Of a DNA stretch of 64,000 bases, positions 38,038 through 47,355 are shown in pieces (position 1 is the first letter of the stretch; each line of letters starts with the position of its first letter). The translations under genes were made by a program, and so were the position numbers. Source of the DNA: Bacillota bacterium (GTDB lineage Bacteria > Bacillota > Clostridia > Oscillospirales > Oscillospiraceae). The DNA lies in contig JAQYLT010000039.1 of NCBI GenBank assembly GCA_028719885.1, forward strand, positions 36,472-100,471, read 5' to 3'. A model generated the notes under the pieces. It was not told the DNA's origin and did no database searches. It saw nothing but the letters and a program-made list of their open reading frames with translations.

Positions 38038-38269
38038 AAGGATACTGAAATTTTCGGATTTGCCTGATTTCTGTTTCTTTTCCCTGGAAAGCAATCTGCT
38101 GTGCAAGCGGGGGAAAAGGTGCGTTTTTTTGGGATGCGTTTTTTGAAAGAGTAAAATTTTTGTATTCTTTTATAGAAACTACACAATTTTTCATCGTTTG
38201 GCAGGACAGAAATTGAAATATTTCGACAATGATTCCGGTTCCTGCCCCATCATGGAAAGGAGCGTTTTT

Positions 38270-39313
38270 ATGGCTGCCAAGTATCTTGTGATTGCTCAGG
38301 AGCTGGAGCGGCAGCTGCGCCGGGGACTGCCGGAGGGGCAGAAGCTCCCCACCGAGGCCGCCCTTTGCAGGCAATATGAATGCAGCCGGCAAACCGTCCG
38401 CTCCGCCCTGGCCATTCTGGAGGAAAAGGGGCTGATCCACCGCCGGCAGGGCAGCGGCTCCTATCCCACCCAGGCTGCGGTGAAAACCAGCCGGCAGATT
38501 GCCCTGGTGCTGGCCGATCAGGAGGAATACCTCTCTCCCACTGTGGTGCGGGAGGCCCGGAAGGCCGCCTCCCAGGCGGGGTTCACCCTCTCCTGCCTGG
38601 AAACCGGCGGCGACAGGCAGGAGGAGGCAGTGCTGCTGGAAAGGCTGCTGCGCCAGCGCCCGGCGGGGATTATCCTGGAGCCCATCACCGATGCATTGGG
38701 CTGCTTCCATTGGGAGCTGCTTTCCAAGCTTCGGGCCGCCGGAATCCCCCTGGTTTGGCTGAACGGCCGGTATGACACCCAGTCCCCGGCGGTGCTCCTG
38801 GACGAATCCATGGGCGCCGGACTGCTGATGGGCCGCCTGGCCTCCGGCGAGCACCGGCGGGTTGGGGCGATTTTACAGAGTGACGATTCCCGGGGGGCCC
38901 AGCGGTTCCGGCTGCTCTGCCGCAGTGCCGGGGAGCTGGGAATCCGGCTGTCTGACGAAAACTGCCTGTGGTATTCCCAGCAGGAGCGCCTGCGGCTGCT
39001 GGAGGGGGACGATACGCTGCTTCGGCGGTTCCAAAGCAGCTACCGCCGGGACTGCTCCGCCGTGGTCTGCTTCAGCGATGAAATTGCCTACCGGCTGCAA
39101 AAGCATCTGCTGGCCATTCACGCTCCCATGAGCATTGTCAGCTACGACAACAGCTACCTGGCCGCTTTCCAGGATGCCGCCCTCACCACCCTGGGCTTGG
39201 ACGGCGGAAGCCCCGGCAGCCAGGCGGTGCAGCTGATTTTGGAGCAGATAGAGGGGCGCCCCACGGCGGATGTATTGCTGCCCTGCCGCCTCTACCCCCG
39301 AAAAAGCGGATAA
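38270..39313 (+). CDS. GntR-type HTH regulator with LacI/periplasmic-binding sensor domain
   Basis: This 347-aa transcription factor has a GntR winged helix at residues 1-70 ('LPTEAALCRQYECSRQTVRS', 'LEEKGLIHRRQGSGSYP'). The C-terminal 270 residues form a sugar-binding domain like LacI/AraR ('IALVLADQEEYLSPTVVREA', 'DCSAVVCFSDEIAYRLQKHL'). The start at 38270 follows GAAAGGAG. AraR of Bacillus has the same architecture. Its divergent position makes it the likely repressor of the ytf-like operon, responding to the imported sugar inside the cell; this is inferred from layout. Confidence 0.9.
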   Translation: MAAKYLVIAQELERQLRRGLPEGQKLPTEAALCRQYECSRQTVRSALAILEEKGLIHRRQGSGSYPTQAAVKTSRQIALVLADQEEYLSPTVVREARKAASQAGFTLSCLETGGDRQEEAVLLERLLRQRPAGIILEPITDALGCFHWELLSKLRAAGIPLVWLNGRYDTQSPAVLLDESMGAGLLMGRLASGEHRRVGAILQSDDSRGAQRFRLLCRSAGELGIRLSDENCLWYSQQERLRLLEGDDTLLRRFQSSYRRDCSAVVCFSDEIAYRLQKHLLAIHAPMSIVSYDNSYLAAFQDAALTTLGLDGGSPGSQAVQLILEQIEGRPTADVLLPCRLYPRKSG

Positions 39314-39357
39314 GAGGTTTCATTCCACGGGAAATACTATGTGATTATCGGTCTATC

Positions 39358-39640
39358 GCAGCATCAGAAGCGTTTACCGAATTTTCGTAGGGAATGCATT
39401 TATGCATTCCGAAAGGTAACGATTTTGGGGCGGTACGTTGAATGGCATTTGGGGGAACATATTATCGGCGTTTTACCATTTATCCAACCGAGTTTGAAAC
39501 AATAAGGGAAGTGGAACGGATAAATCCGTTCCCTACGAAAAGAATCAACATTTTTCCATTCAATATACCCTAATAAAAACGTTACCGGGGCGGAATGTAT
39601 CAATGCATTCCCTACGAATCGTTTGTTAACAAAAGCATAA
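39358..39640. repeat. Dispersed hairpin element, copy 7
   Basis: About 285 bp with the second end type (GCAGCATCAGAAGCGTTTACCGA; TTAACAAAAGCATAATTA at the right). Hairpins: 39391-39410 (GGAATGCATTTATGCATTCC), 39513-39532 (GGAACGGATAAATCCGTTCC) and 39592-39611 (GGAATGTATCAATGCATTCC, one imperfect pair). It is very close to copy 6 but lacks that copy's second hairpin. Confidence 0.85.
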
Positions 39641-39717
39641 TTAAGCTATAATATGATAAATATGTTGAGGTGTCAATGGGAACCGCTTGTTTTGGCGGTT
39701 CCCATTCTCTTTTTTTG
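39623..39717 (+). ncRNA. Possible short RNA unit (promoter, short leader, terminator), copy A
   Basis: TTGTTA, 18 bp, TATAAT lead into TATGTTGAGGTGTCA and then a perfect 11-bp stem (ATGGGAACCGC / GCGGTTCCCAT) with TCTCTTTTTTT. The transcript would be about 60 nt. A similar arrangement recurs at 49783. It may equally be the terminator of something else; no coding sequence lies between promoter and hairpin. Confidence 0.4.
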
Positions 39718-39770
39718 TGCTCCTGCCAGAACGCTTTCAGGTCTGCATTTTTGATGCCTGTGATTGACAC
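39713..39770 (-). pseudogene. Remnant of a TfoX-C-like gene 3' end
   Basis: The minus strand here reads GIKNADLKAFWQEHKK, matching the C-terminus of the intact gene at 49876-50133 (ADLKAFYQEHKL). No start, no upstream part and no stop remain. The fragment sits in the same place relative to the hairpin unit as in the intact locus. Confidence 0.5.
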
Positions 39771-39838
39771 GAAAAGAGCCCATCTCAAAGCTTAACACAA
39801 AATTCATGAACTGTTCACGGATTTTCGCCAAAAAATGA

Positions 39839-39857
39839 CATAATCTAACAGGGTTAG
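39839..39857 (+). promoter_or_regulatory. Putative -10 and operator of the MarR gene
   Basis: CATAAT is followed directly by the dyad CTAAC-AGG-GTTAG, 23 bp before the start codon. MarR proteins often bind such short dyads in their own promoters. Confidence 0.35.
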
Positions 39858-39879
39858 CAAAATGGAAGGAGCATGGACG

Positions 39880-40326
39880 ATGGCAACGAAAACGCAGGTT
39901 GAAGAGGTGTTTGAAAAGATACAAGGGGTTTGTCCTGCGGACTTTTTCAATCTGATTAATGATACCAAATCGGGCATGGCGGCAGTTCTTCGCCTGCTGA
40001 GTGAATCCGGCGGAATGGCAACAGCAGGTAAAATCAGTGCTGAATTGAATGTCAGTACCGCCAGAGTCGCTGTTTTGCTGAAGAAAATGGCCGCAAAGGA
40101 CCTGATTACCAAAGAAAAAGGCGCTCTTGACGGTCGCATTACGGTTGTGAAACTGACAGAGTTGGGAGAGGAAACCGTTTCAAGACTAAAGGAGGAAATC
40201 TTCCGGCAAATCGGCTCTGTCATTGATGGGATTGGTGAAGAAAGGCTGTGTGAATTTCTTGCTGTTTTAGGTGAAATCAAGACGATCATTCATCAGTCCG
40301 ATCATTCCGGGATAGAGCTGAAATAA
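39880..40326 (+). CDS. MarR family transcriptional regulator
   Basis: This 148-aa winged-helix regulator shows the MarR core 'GKISAELNVSTARVAVLLKK', then a wing in 'DLITKEKGALDGRITVVKLT'. The start at 39880 is 8 bp after GGAAGGAG; the ORF-track ATG at 39862 overlaps that site. The giant activase gene follows after 44 bp, so the two are probably one operon, and the regulator probably controls it. The ligand is unknown. Confidence 0.88.
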   Translation: MATKTQVEEVFEKIQGVCPADFFNLINDTKSGMAAVLRLLSESGGMATAGKISAELNVSTARVAVLLKKMAAKDLITKEKGALDGRITVVKLTELGEETVSRLKEEIFRQIGSVIDGIGEERLCEFLAVLGEIKTIIHQSDHSGIELK

Positions 40327-40370
40327 AAATGGCAGACAACCCAAAAGTACGAATCAAAAAAGGATAGATT

Positions 40371-43300
40371 ATGAAAACATATAATTCAGGTATTGATATT
40401 GGCTCAACCACAGTGAAATTGGTTGTGCTGGATGAAAATGATCAGATTGTTTTTGGTCAGTACCGACGCCATCACGCCAAGACCCAGCAGACCCTGGCTG
40501 CGCTTTTGAAAGAGGCCAGGGAGCAGCTGGGAGACTGCATCCTGCAGCCCAAAATCACCGGCTCCGGGGCCATCAATCTGGGGAAGGCCATGAACATCGG
40601 CTTTGTCCAGGAAGTTGTCGCCGTGGCAACGGCACTGCGCGCTGTGGCGCCCCAGACGGATGTGGCCATTGAGCTGGGGGGTGAGGATGCAAAAATCATC
40701 TATTTTAAGGGCGGCCTGGAGGAACGGATGAACGGCGTCTGCGCCGGCGGCACCGGCTCCTTCATCGACCAGATGGCAGCCCTTTTGCAGACAGATGCCC
40801 CGGGCCTCAATGAAGCGGCGAAGGATTACCAAAAGGTCTACCCCATTGCCGCCCGGTGCGGGGTATTTGCCAAAACCGACATTCAGCCCCTGATCAACGA
40901 GGGCGCCACCCGGGCGGACCTGGCGGCATCCATTTTTCAGGCGGTGGTGAACCAGACCATCTCGGGTCTCGCCTGCGGCAAGCCCATAAGGGGCACCGTC
41001 GCTTTTCTGGGCGGCCCCCTGCACTTCCTGACGGAGCTGAAAGCCGCTTTTATCCGTACCCTGAAGCTGACCGAGGAAACCACCGTGGACCCGGAAAACT
41101 CCCACCTCTTTGCCGCCATGGGCGCGGCGCTGGAGGCCGGGGATGCCGAGGGCGTGGCTTTGGGCCAGCTGATTGAACGGCTGGAACAGGGCGTGGCGGT
41201 AAGCTTTGAAATGCCCCGCTTGGAACCCCTGTTCCGGGATGAGCTGGAATACGCTGAATTTCAGTGTCGCCACAGCCGGGCGGTGGTACGCAAGGAGGAG
41301 CTGGAAACCTATCACGGGGACTGTTTCCTGGGCATCGATGCCGGCTCCACCACCACCAAGCTGGCCCTGATCGGCGGGGACGGCCAACTACTCTACCATT
41401 TCTACCGGGGCAATCAGGGAAACCCCATCCAAACAGCCCAGCTTGCCGTTGCGGAGCTGAAGCGGCTGCTGCCGCAGGGCGCGAGGATCGTCCGGGCCTG
41501 TTCCACCGGCTACGGTGAAGCGCTCTTAAAAGCCGCCTTCTCTCTGGACGAGGGGGTGGTGGAGACCATTGCCCACTGTACTGCCGCCGCTTTCTTCGAC
41601 AAGGACGTGGACTGTGTGCTGGATATCGGCGGGCAGGACATGAAGTGCATCAAGCTGAAAAACGGAACCGTGGACACCATTCTTCTCAACGAAGCCTGTT
41701 CCTCCGGCTGCGGCTCTTTTATTGAAAATTTCGCCACCAGTCTGGGCTTTACCGCCGAGGAATTCGCGAAAGAGGCCCTGTTTGCCAAGGCTCCCGTGGA
41801 TTTGGGCACCCGCTGCACGGTGTTCATGAACTCCAACGTGAAGCAGGCCCAGAAGGAGGGGGCATCGGTTTCCGACATCTCCGCTGGGCTTGCCTATTCC
41901 GTCATCAAAAACGCCCTGTACAAGGTCATCAAGCTGGCATCCCCGGAAGATCTTGGCAAGCATATCGTGGTGCAGGGCGGCACCTTCCACAATCAGGCGG
42001 TGCTGCGCTCCTTTGAGAAAATTGCCGGCGTGGACGCTACCTGCCCGGATATCTCCGGCCTGATGGGGGCTTTTGGCGCTGCCCTGGTGGCCCGGAGCCA
42101 TTACGCGGGGCAGGAAACCAGTATGCTTTCCCTGGACGACATTTTGAATCTCTCCTACTGCTCCTCTTCTGTGCGCTGCGGCGGCTGCTCCAACAACTGT
42201 ATGCTTACCGTGAACAAGTTTCCCGGGGGCAGAAAGCACATCAGCGGCAATCGCTGCGAAAAAGGCGCCGGGGGTGGTGACAAGGAGAAGAAGGCCCCCA
42301 ATCTGGTGCTCTATAAGCGTCAGCGGCTGTTTGACTACCCGCCGCTCCCCGAATCGGAAGCCCCCCGGGGCATCATCGGCATTCCAAGAGTGCTGAATAT
42401 GTACGAAAACTACCCATTCTGGGCCACCTTCTTCAAGGATCTGGGCTTCCGGGTGGTGCTCTCTCCTTTCTCCACCCGCAAAATCTATGAAAAGGGTATG
42501 GAGTCGATTCCGTCCGAATCGGAGTGCTATCCTGCCAAGCTGGCCCACGGCCATGTCCAGTGGCTCATTGATCAGGGCATCAAGACCATTTTCCACCCCT
42601 GCGTGTTCTATGAGCATCAGGAGACGAAGCAGGCCCAGAACCACTACAACTGTCCCATCGTGGTGTCCTACGCGGAGAACCTGAAAAACAACGTGGAGGC
42701 CATCAGCGATGGCGACGTGCATTACATCCGTCCGTTCATCGCCTTTACCAGCGAGAAGACCGCCGCCGACCGGCTGGTGAAAACCGCCGCCGAAGAGTGG
42801 AATATCCCCGCAAGGGAAGTCCGTGCCGCGGTCCATCAGGCGTGGCTGGAACAGCAGCGGGCCAAGGCCGATATCCGTGCCGAGGGCAAACGCCTGCTTT
42901 CGGAAATGGAAGAAAAGGGCGGGCGGGGCATTGTCCTGGCGGGCCGACCCTATCACATCGACCCGGAGATCAACCACGGCATTCCCGAGCTGATCTCGTC
43001 CTACGGCCTGACGGTATTCACCGAGGACAGCCTGCCCATTGACTTTGAGCCGGAGCGGCCCATTCGTGTGGTTGACCAGTGGGTGTACCATTCCAGGCTT
43101 TACAGCGCGGCCCAGTTTGTGTCCCAGCGGGATGATCTGGAGCTGATTCAGCTGAACTCCTTTGGCTGCGGCCTGGACGCCGTCACCACCGATCAGGTGA
43201 GCGAGATCCTGGAAAAGAGCAACAAGCTGTACACGCTTCTGAAAATCGACGAGGTGAACAATCTGGGGGCTGTTCGCATTCGCATCCGCTCCCTCCTGGC

Positions 43301-44612
43301 CGCCATGGATATGCGCCGGGAGAAGCACATTACGGCCCAGCCCACTTCCATCACCTATGAGCGTAAAACGTTTACCAAAGAAATGTTCCGGCAAGGCTAC
43401 ACCATTCTGGCGCCCCAGATGAGCCCCATTCACTTTGACCTTCTGGAACCGGTGGTCCGCAAGCATGGCTACAACCTTGTCCTGCTGGATAACGACAACC
43501 GGCAGGCCATCGATACCGGCCTGAAATTTGTCAATAACGACGCCTGCTTCCCCTCCATCACCGTGGTGGGCCAGATTATGCAGGCCATACTCTCCGGCAA
43601 GTACGACACGGACCACTTGGCGGTGATGATGACCCAGACCGGCGGCTGCTGCCGGGCCAGCAACTATGTAGCCTTTATCCGCCGTGCCCTGGAAAAGGCA
43701 GGTCTCAGCCAGATCCCAGTGATTTCCCTGAACGCCAACGGCATGGAGAAGAACGAGGGCTTCCACCTGTCCCCAGGGCTGCTGAAGGATATGGTCAAGG
43801 CCGTGGTTTACGGCGACCTGCTGATGCGCTGCCTGTACCGGGTGCGGCCCTATGAGCTGACCCCCGGCTCCGCCAACGCCCTGCATCACCAGTGGCGGGA
43901 CATCTGCATTCAGGAGCTCACCGGCAGCGGACCCCACCGGGAGTACAAGGAGCTGTGCACGCAGATTGTGGAAGCATTCGACCATTTCCCCATGGACGAG
44001 CGCATCAGAAAGCCGAGAGTTGGTATTGTGGGGGAGATTTTGGTCAAATACATGCCCCTGGCAAACAATCACCTGGTGGAGCTGCTGGAGCGGGAGGGGG
44101 CGGAGGCTGTGGTGCCCGATCTGATGGACTTTTTGAACTACAGCTTCTACAACGGCAAGTACAAAACCGAGTTCCTGGGCGCGAAGAAGAGCAGCGACCT
44201 GGTGGCGGACTCTGCCATTATGCTGCTGCGCCAGATTCGCAAGCCGGCGTTGGAGGCTTTGGAAAAGTCCAAACGGTTCGTTGCCCCCATGCCCATTGAG
44301 GAAATCGCGGAGCAGACCAAGCCTTTCCTGTCCATCGGCAACCAGTATGGCGAGGGTTGGTTCCTCACGGGAGAGATGATCGAGCTCATCAAGACCGGGG
44401 TGCCCAACATCGTGTGCATCCAGCCCTTTGCGTGTCTGCCCAATCATGTGGTGGGCAAGGGGGTCATCAAGGCCCTGAAAAAGGCCTACCCCCAGGCCAA
44501 TATCGCCGCCGTGGACTATGACCCCGGCGCCAGCGAGGTCAACCAGCTCAATCGCATCAAGCTGATGCTGTCAGCCGCAAAGGAGAATGAGAAGTATCCC
44601 GCCATGGCGTGA
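40371..44612 (+). CDS. 2-hydroxyacyl-CoA dehydratase activase-related giant protein
   Basis: This 1413-aa cytoplasmic protein has two BadF/BcrA-type ATPase domains: one begins NSGIDIGSTTVKLVVLD, the other, near residue 320, FLGIDAGSTTTKLALIG. The helix bearing the cluster-ligand cysteine of activases is seen in 'NEACSSGCGSFIENFA'. A cysteine cluster CGGCSNNC near residue 605 is followed by the DUF2229 region (IGIPRVLNMYENYPFWATFF) and a C-terminal part like the dehydratase subunits (QTGGCCRASNYVAF). Such fused proteins are widespread in anaerobes. The activase class reduces a dehydratase at low potential with ATP; the substrate here is unknown. It is in operon with MarR. Confidence 0.9.
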   Translation: MKTYNSGIDIGSTTVKLVVLDENDQIVFGQYRRHHAKTQQTLAALLKEAREQLGDCILQPKITGSGAINLGKAMNIGFVQEVVAVATALRAVAPQTDVAIELGGEDAKIIYFKGGLEERMNGVCAGGTGSFIDQMAALLQTDAPGLNEAAKDYQKVYPIAARCGVFAKTDIQPLINEGATRADLAASIFQAVVNQTISGLACGKPIRGTVAFLGGPLHFLTELKAAFIRTLKLTEETTVDPENSHLFAAMGAALEAGDAEGVALGQLIERLEQGVAVSFEMPRLEPLFRDELEYAEFQCRHSRAVVRKEELETYHGDCFLGIDAGSTTTKLALIGGDGQLLYHFYRGNQGNPIQTAQLAVAELKRLLPQGARIVRACSTGYGEALLKAAFSLDEGVVETIAHCTAAAFFDKDVDCVLDIGGQDMKCIKLKNGTVDTILLNEACSSGCGSFIENFATSLGFTAEEFAKEALFAKAPVDLGTRCTVFMNSNVKQAQKEGASVSDISAGLAYSVIKNALYKVIKLASPEDLGKHIVVQGGTFHNQAVLRSFEKIAGVDATCPDISGLMGAFGAALVARSHYAGQETSMLSLDDILNLSYCSSSVRCGGCSNNCMLTVNKFPGGRKHISGNRCEKGAGGGDKEKKAPNLVLYKRQRLFDYPPLPESEAPRGIIGIPRVLNMYENYPFWATFFKDLGFRVVLSPFSTRKIYEKGMESIPSESECYPAKLAHGHVQWLIDQGIKTIFHPCVFYEHQETKQAQNHYNCPIVVSYAENLKNNVEAISDGDVHYIRPFIAFTSEKTAADRLVKTAAEEWNIPAREVRAAVHQAWLEQQRAKADIRAEGKRLLSEMEEKGGRGIVLAGRPYHIDPEINHGIPELISSYGLTVFTEDSLPIDFEPERPIRVVDQWVYHSRLYSAAQFVSQRDDLELIQLNSFGCGLDAVTTDQVSEILEKSNKLYTLLKIDEVNNLGAVRIRIRSLLAAMDMRREKHITAQPTSITYERKTFTKEMFRQGYTILAPQMSPIHFDLLEPVVRKHGYNLVLLDNDNRQAIDTGLKFVNNDACFPSITVVGQIMQAILSGKYDTDHLAVMMTQTGGCCRASNYVAFIRRALEKAGLSQIPVISLNANGMEKNEGFHLSPGLLKDMVKAVVYGDLLMRCLYRVRPYELTPGSANALHHQWRDICIQELTGSGPHREYKELCTQIVEAFDHFPMDERIRKPRVGIVGEILVKYMPLANNHLVELLEREGAEAVVPDLMDFLNYSFYNGKYKTEFLGAKKSSDLVADSAIMLLRQIRKPALEALEKSKRFVAPMPIEEIAEQTKPFLSIGNQYGEGWFLTGEMIELIKTGVPNIVCIQPFACLPNHVVGKGVIKALKKAYPQANIAAVDYDPGASEVNQLNRIKLMLSAAKENEKYPAMA

Positions 44613-44729
44613 ACGGCTTGCCTTTGATCATCGGGACGGCAGCGATTACCCGGCAGAGCTTGGGCCGGAAGAATGGCGAGATCATCCCCAAAAAGAAACG
44701 GAGCGAGACGCATGTCCCACTCCAAATAG

Positions 44730-45722
44730 TTATTTGATTTTCTTGCTGGAAACCGCCAGAACGGCTGTGCAGAGGATATTGGGCAGTACCGCAAAGAAAC
44801 TGGGGGCAATTTGTGCTAATGTTTGTGTTAAGATGCGTACGCGGCCTCGACTTAACGCCTTCAGCAAATATTGCAGATGAAAACCAAAATCAGCACCATT
44901 CACATATCTGGAAATCGTTCCTGCCAGATTGCGCGATGCCTCTGATGCCGTTGCTGTGTTGGCCAATACAGTGTAGCCAATGATGGATGCAATTTGCAGA
45001 ATGAAAAGCACCAGACAAATGAGAAATACGGTCTTAGTAACAGCTTTCTTTTTCTTTCCTGCAAATGCCGCAAACAAACACAGACACGGAATCACCAGTG
45101 CCAGAAGATACCGAACAGAATACCGGCGAATTACCAACCGAAAAGGCAAGGCACTGGAATTGTAAAGCCAGATAAAAGAAAGCAAAACAGATGCGAGGGA
45201 AATAAAACCAATCACCATCATCCAACGGCTTCGTTTGTTAATGATTTTTTCTTTTCTTGCACGCTCCTGCGCTGCTTCAATTGCCTCTTTTTCCGCTTCT
45301 GCGCGCTGCACTTCCTCTATCACTTCTTTTGGAGCTTCCTTTGCGATGGAAACAGCAGCGGGGGTGAACACTTCATGGTCAGCAAATACAACAGAAAGGA
45401 TTTCCACGCTGAAAGCGCGGGTGGTTGCGTCCGGCAAATAGATGGGCTTGCTTTGACCAAATTCTTCGCCCGCCGCCACAGACAAATCAAGATAAGAAAA
45501 GGAATCCATGCCAGCCAGGGGGCAGCCTGCGGTGTCGCAGGCATTCACCTTTACCTTAACGGATTGGATGGCTTTTTGTGAAATGTTTCGGAATTTCAGC
45601 TGTGCCAGAACCTTTCCGGTCTGGTTGTCTTTCAGCAATGCGCCCGCCGCAATCAACACGGGGGAACCCTCCGTGTATAAATTGGTCGGGAGGGAAAACA
45701 GCCGGGAATAGCGTTCGCTCAT
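44730..45722 (-). CDS. Unknown membrane protein with N-terminal soluble domain
   Basis: I do not recognise this 330-aa protein. Residues of about 1-130 look like a beta-sandwich (GKVLAQLKFRNISQKAIQSV). A charged coiled-coil follows (EVIEEVQRAEAEKEAIEAAQ). Then come about four membrane helices, starting WMMVIGFISLASVLLSFIWL. The start follows AAGGAGG. It is the last gene of the minus-strand cluster and converges with the activase gene. The 44613-44729 gap contains no supported gene. Confidence 0.75.
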   Translation of the reverse strand: MSERYSRLFSLPTNLYTEGSPVLIAAGALLKDNQTGKVLAQLKFRNISQKAIQSVKVKVNACDTAGCPLAGMDSFSYLDLSVAAGEEFGQSKPIYLPDATTRAFSVEILSVVFADHEVFTPAAVSIAKEAPKEVIEEVQRAEAEKEAIEAAQERARKEKIINKRSRWMMVIGFISLASVLLSFIWLYNSSALPFRLVIRRYSVRYLLALVIPCLCLFAAFAGKKKKAVTKTVFLICLVLFILQIASIIGYTVLANTATASEASRNLAGTISRYVNGADFGFHLQYLLKALSRGRVRILTQTLAQIAPSFFAVLPNILCTAVLAVSSKKIK

Positions 45723-45737
45723 ATTTGTGCGGCCTCC

Positions 45738-45962
45738 TTACAGCGGGGGAAGCTCGTCATTTGCTTCCACTTTCGCGCTTGCCCGGTTGGGGAGAGCGAT
45801 CACCAGCAGATAGCCAACCATGCCCAGGAAGAAACAAATCCAGAGGTATTTTTTCCCGGAATAGCCTTTTTCCCGTGCCGCAAAATAGAATTCTCTTGCA
45901 ATCAGATAATCAATCCAAAGCGCAATGGCACAAGCGACAATACTGACAATCAAAATTTCCAT
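45738..45962 (-). CDS. Small two-helix membrane protein of unknown function
   Basis: This is a 74-aa protein from the ATG at 45962 (MEILIVSIVACAIALWIDYL). Two membrane helices flank a short basic loop (FAAREKGYSGKKY), and the tail is acidic. The ORF-track start at 46139 would run through the phosphodiesterase gene. A hairpin-turn layout with Tyr/Lys between helices occurs in many small Firmicutes membrane proteins without known role. It lies 15 bp before the next membrane protein gene, so they may work together. Confidence 0.65.
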   Translation of the reverse strand: MEILIVSIVACAIALWIDYLIAREFYFAAREKGYSGKKYLWICFFLGMVGYLLVIALPNRASAKVEANDELPPL

Positions 45963-46042
45963 AATTCCGCTTGCGAACCATGTCGTCCACCAAGGTCTTC
46001 TGTTGCAGATCGGGTGAGTGAAACGGTTCTGATTCGGCAGAG

Positions 46043-46498
46043 TCAGGGCTGAATGACGACCTTTTGGGCGGACAGATTTTTGCCTTCCACCGTCAGAATC
46101 GCCAGCGCAATTTCCTGGTCGAATCGGCGCTTGCCGCAACTGCCGGGATTCAGCCAGAGCCGCCCGTCAATTACCTGCTCAAAATACTTGTGGGAGTGCC
46201 CGAAGATCACTGCGTCGATGCTGGTTAGGTCTTTGGGGACTTCCTTTTTGTTGTGCACCAGAAAGAACCGGCAGTCCTCAATCTGGAAGGTCAACGTTGC
46301 GGAGATATGCTCTGCCCACTCCTTGTCGTTGTTGCCCCGGACTACATAAACCGGAGCTATTTCTTTCAGCCGGTCGATGATTTCCGGCTTGTTGATGTCG
46401 CCGCCGTGGATGATGGCGTCACAGCCAGAAATGGCGGACAGCACCTCCGGGCGGAGCAACCCATGGGTGTCGGAAAGGACAGCGATTCGTTTTGCCAT
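46043..46498 (-). CDS. YfcE/MJ0936-type metallophosphoesterase
   Basis: This 151-aa cytoplasmic phosphodiesterase has all metal-binding motifs: SDTHG near the N-terminus, GGDINKPE, GNNDKEW, VHNKKE and GHSHKYF. YfcE relatives cleave phosphodiesters in vitro; the natural substrate is mostly unclear. The start at 46498 follows AGAGGAG; the nine-residue ORF-track extension overlaps the next gene. It lies between small unknown genes on the minus strand. Confidence 0.92.
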   Translation of the reverse strand: MAKRIAVLSDTHGLLRPEVLSAISGCDAIIHGGDINKPEIIDRLKEIAPVYVVRGNNDKEWAEHISATLTFQIEDCRFFLVHNKKEVPKDLTSIDAVIFGHSHKYFEQVIDGRLWLNPGSCGKRRFDQEIALAILTVEGKNLSAQKVVIQP

Positions 46499-46502
46499 TC
46501 GT

Positions 46503-47018
46503 TTACTCCTCTTTCTGTCTGCCAATCTGTTCGGCTGGGATTCCTGAATCGTCTTTCATGACGATTGCGCGCCAAGCATCATGTGCGGCAATGTATTCGA
46601 TGACTTCTAATGGAGACATTTTCCGATTGCGAAACTGCACGTGAGACTTTGCGTAATCTCCCGTCTGAAAATTGATTTTTACGCTGCTTTCATGGTAGAG
46701 CGTAATTGCGCTCTGGTGATAATCAAAGCACCAATCGGAAAGTTGTGTTGTAATAATGACGGATTGATATAGAAAACGGTGCTGAAAGCCGTGAGCGGCG
46801 CATCCATCCGAGATTGTCTGCCGCAATTTCTGTTCCGCGTGTTTTCTGCAGAGTTCGGCGGAGGCTTTTTTACCGATTACCCTTGTGAAATTCGTTCTTT
46901 CCTTGCAGATGGTGCATTCAAAGGAAAAGACTTCTCCTAATTCAGGGTAGGGCTCTGATGAAAACGCAATCTGTTTCCTAGTACTGCATCTGAGACACTC
47001 ACATTCATAATGACGCAT
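46503..47018 (-). CDS. Unknown protein with N-terminal zinc-ribbon-like cysteines
   Basis: I do not recognise this 171-aa protein. It begins MRHYECECLRCSTRK and has a second pair in FECTICKERT, a CxxC..CxxC set that could bind zinc. The rest is soluble, with aromatic and charged residues (SDWCFDYHQSAITLYHE). It ends 4 bp before the phosphodiesterase start and starts 8 bp after the preceding gene, so it is part of the cluster. The ribosome site is weak. Confidence 0.7.
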   Translation of the reverse strand: MRHYECECLRCSTRKQIAFSSEPYPELGEVFSFECTICKERTNFTRVIGKKASAELCRKHAEQKLRQTISDGCAAHGFQHRFLYQSVIITTQLSDWCFDYHQSAITLYHESSVKINFQTGDYAKSHVQFRNRKMSPLEVIEYIAAHDAWRAIVMKDDSGIPAEQIGRQKEE

Positions 47019-47026
47019 AGCTTCGC

Positions 47027-47353
47027 TTACTTCTTCCTGTTTTCCCCAAGCAGGAAGCCTAAATATTCCTGGAGTTCCGGGCTGAATTCTTTCAGATCAT
47101 CCCGCGTAATGGCGCCATCCCGCAGCAGACTCGTAAGCTGTATGGGCATGTCTCTTCTTCGTAATTGAACGATCACACCAGGGCTGCGTTTATCTTGATA
47201 TATTCGCTTTTCCAATTCCCAGAATTTGTCGGAGGCTTTTCCCTCTGAGCTTAAAATTTGAATGTATTCCTTGTTCAGCCGTTCCATATAGGCTTCCTGC
47301 CAATCGGGAAGTTTCGAGCGGAACAGATTCCAATCCTCTTTGGAAAAATCCAT
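47027..47353 (-). CDS. Small conserved-looking cytoplasmic protein of unknown function
   Basis: This 108-aa, highly charged, helical protein starts at 47353 behind AAAGGAGG (MDFSKEDWNLFRSKLPDWQE). It resembles a family of small Firmicutes proteins that open with 'W..yr.kLp.WQe.yMe.L..EY'. No catalytic motif is seen. It follows the flavoprotein gene by 2 bp, so translation is likely coupled. Confidence 0.75.
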   Translation of the reverse strand: MDFSKEDWNLFRSKLPDWQEAYMERLNKEYIQILSSEGKASDKFWELEKRIYQDKRSPGVIVQLRRRDMPIQLTSLLRDGAITRDDLKEFSPELQEYLGFLLGENRKK

Positions 47354-47355
47354 AA

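Noticed and set aside
41526-44447. A 973-aa minus-strand ORF opposite the activase gene
   Set aside because: Same kind of antisense shadow; the plus-strand protein has clear domains over the whole length.
44613-44729. A small gene or gene remnant after the activase gene
   Set aside because: A frame reads through without stops, but there is no start with a ribosome site and no recognisable protein.
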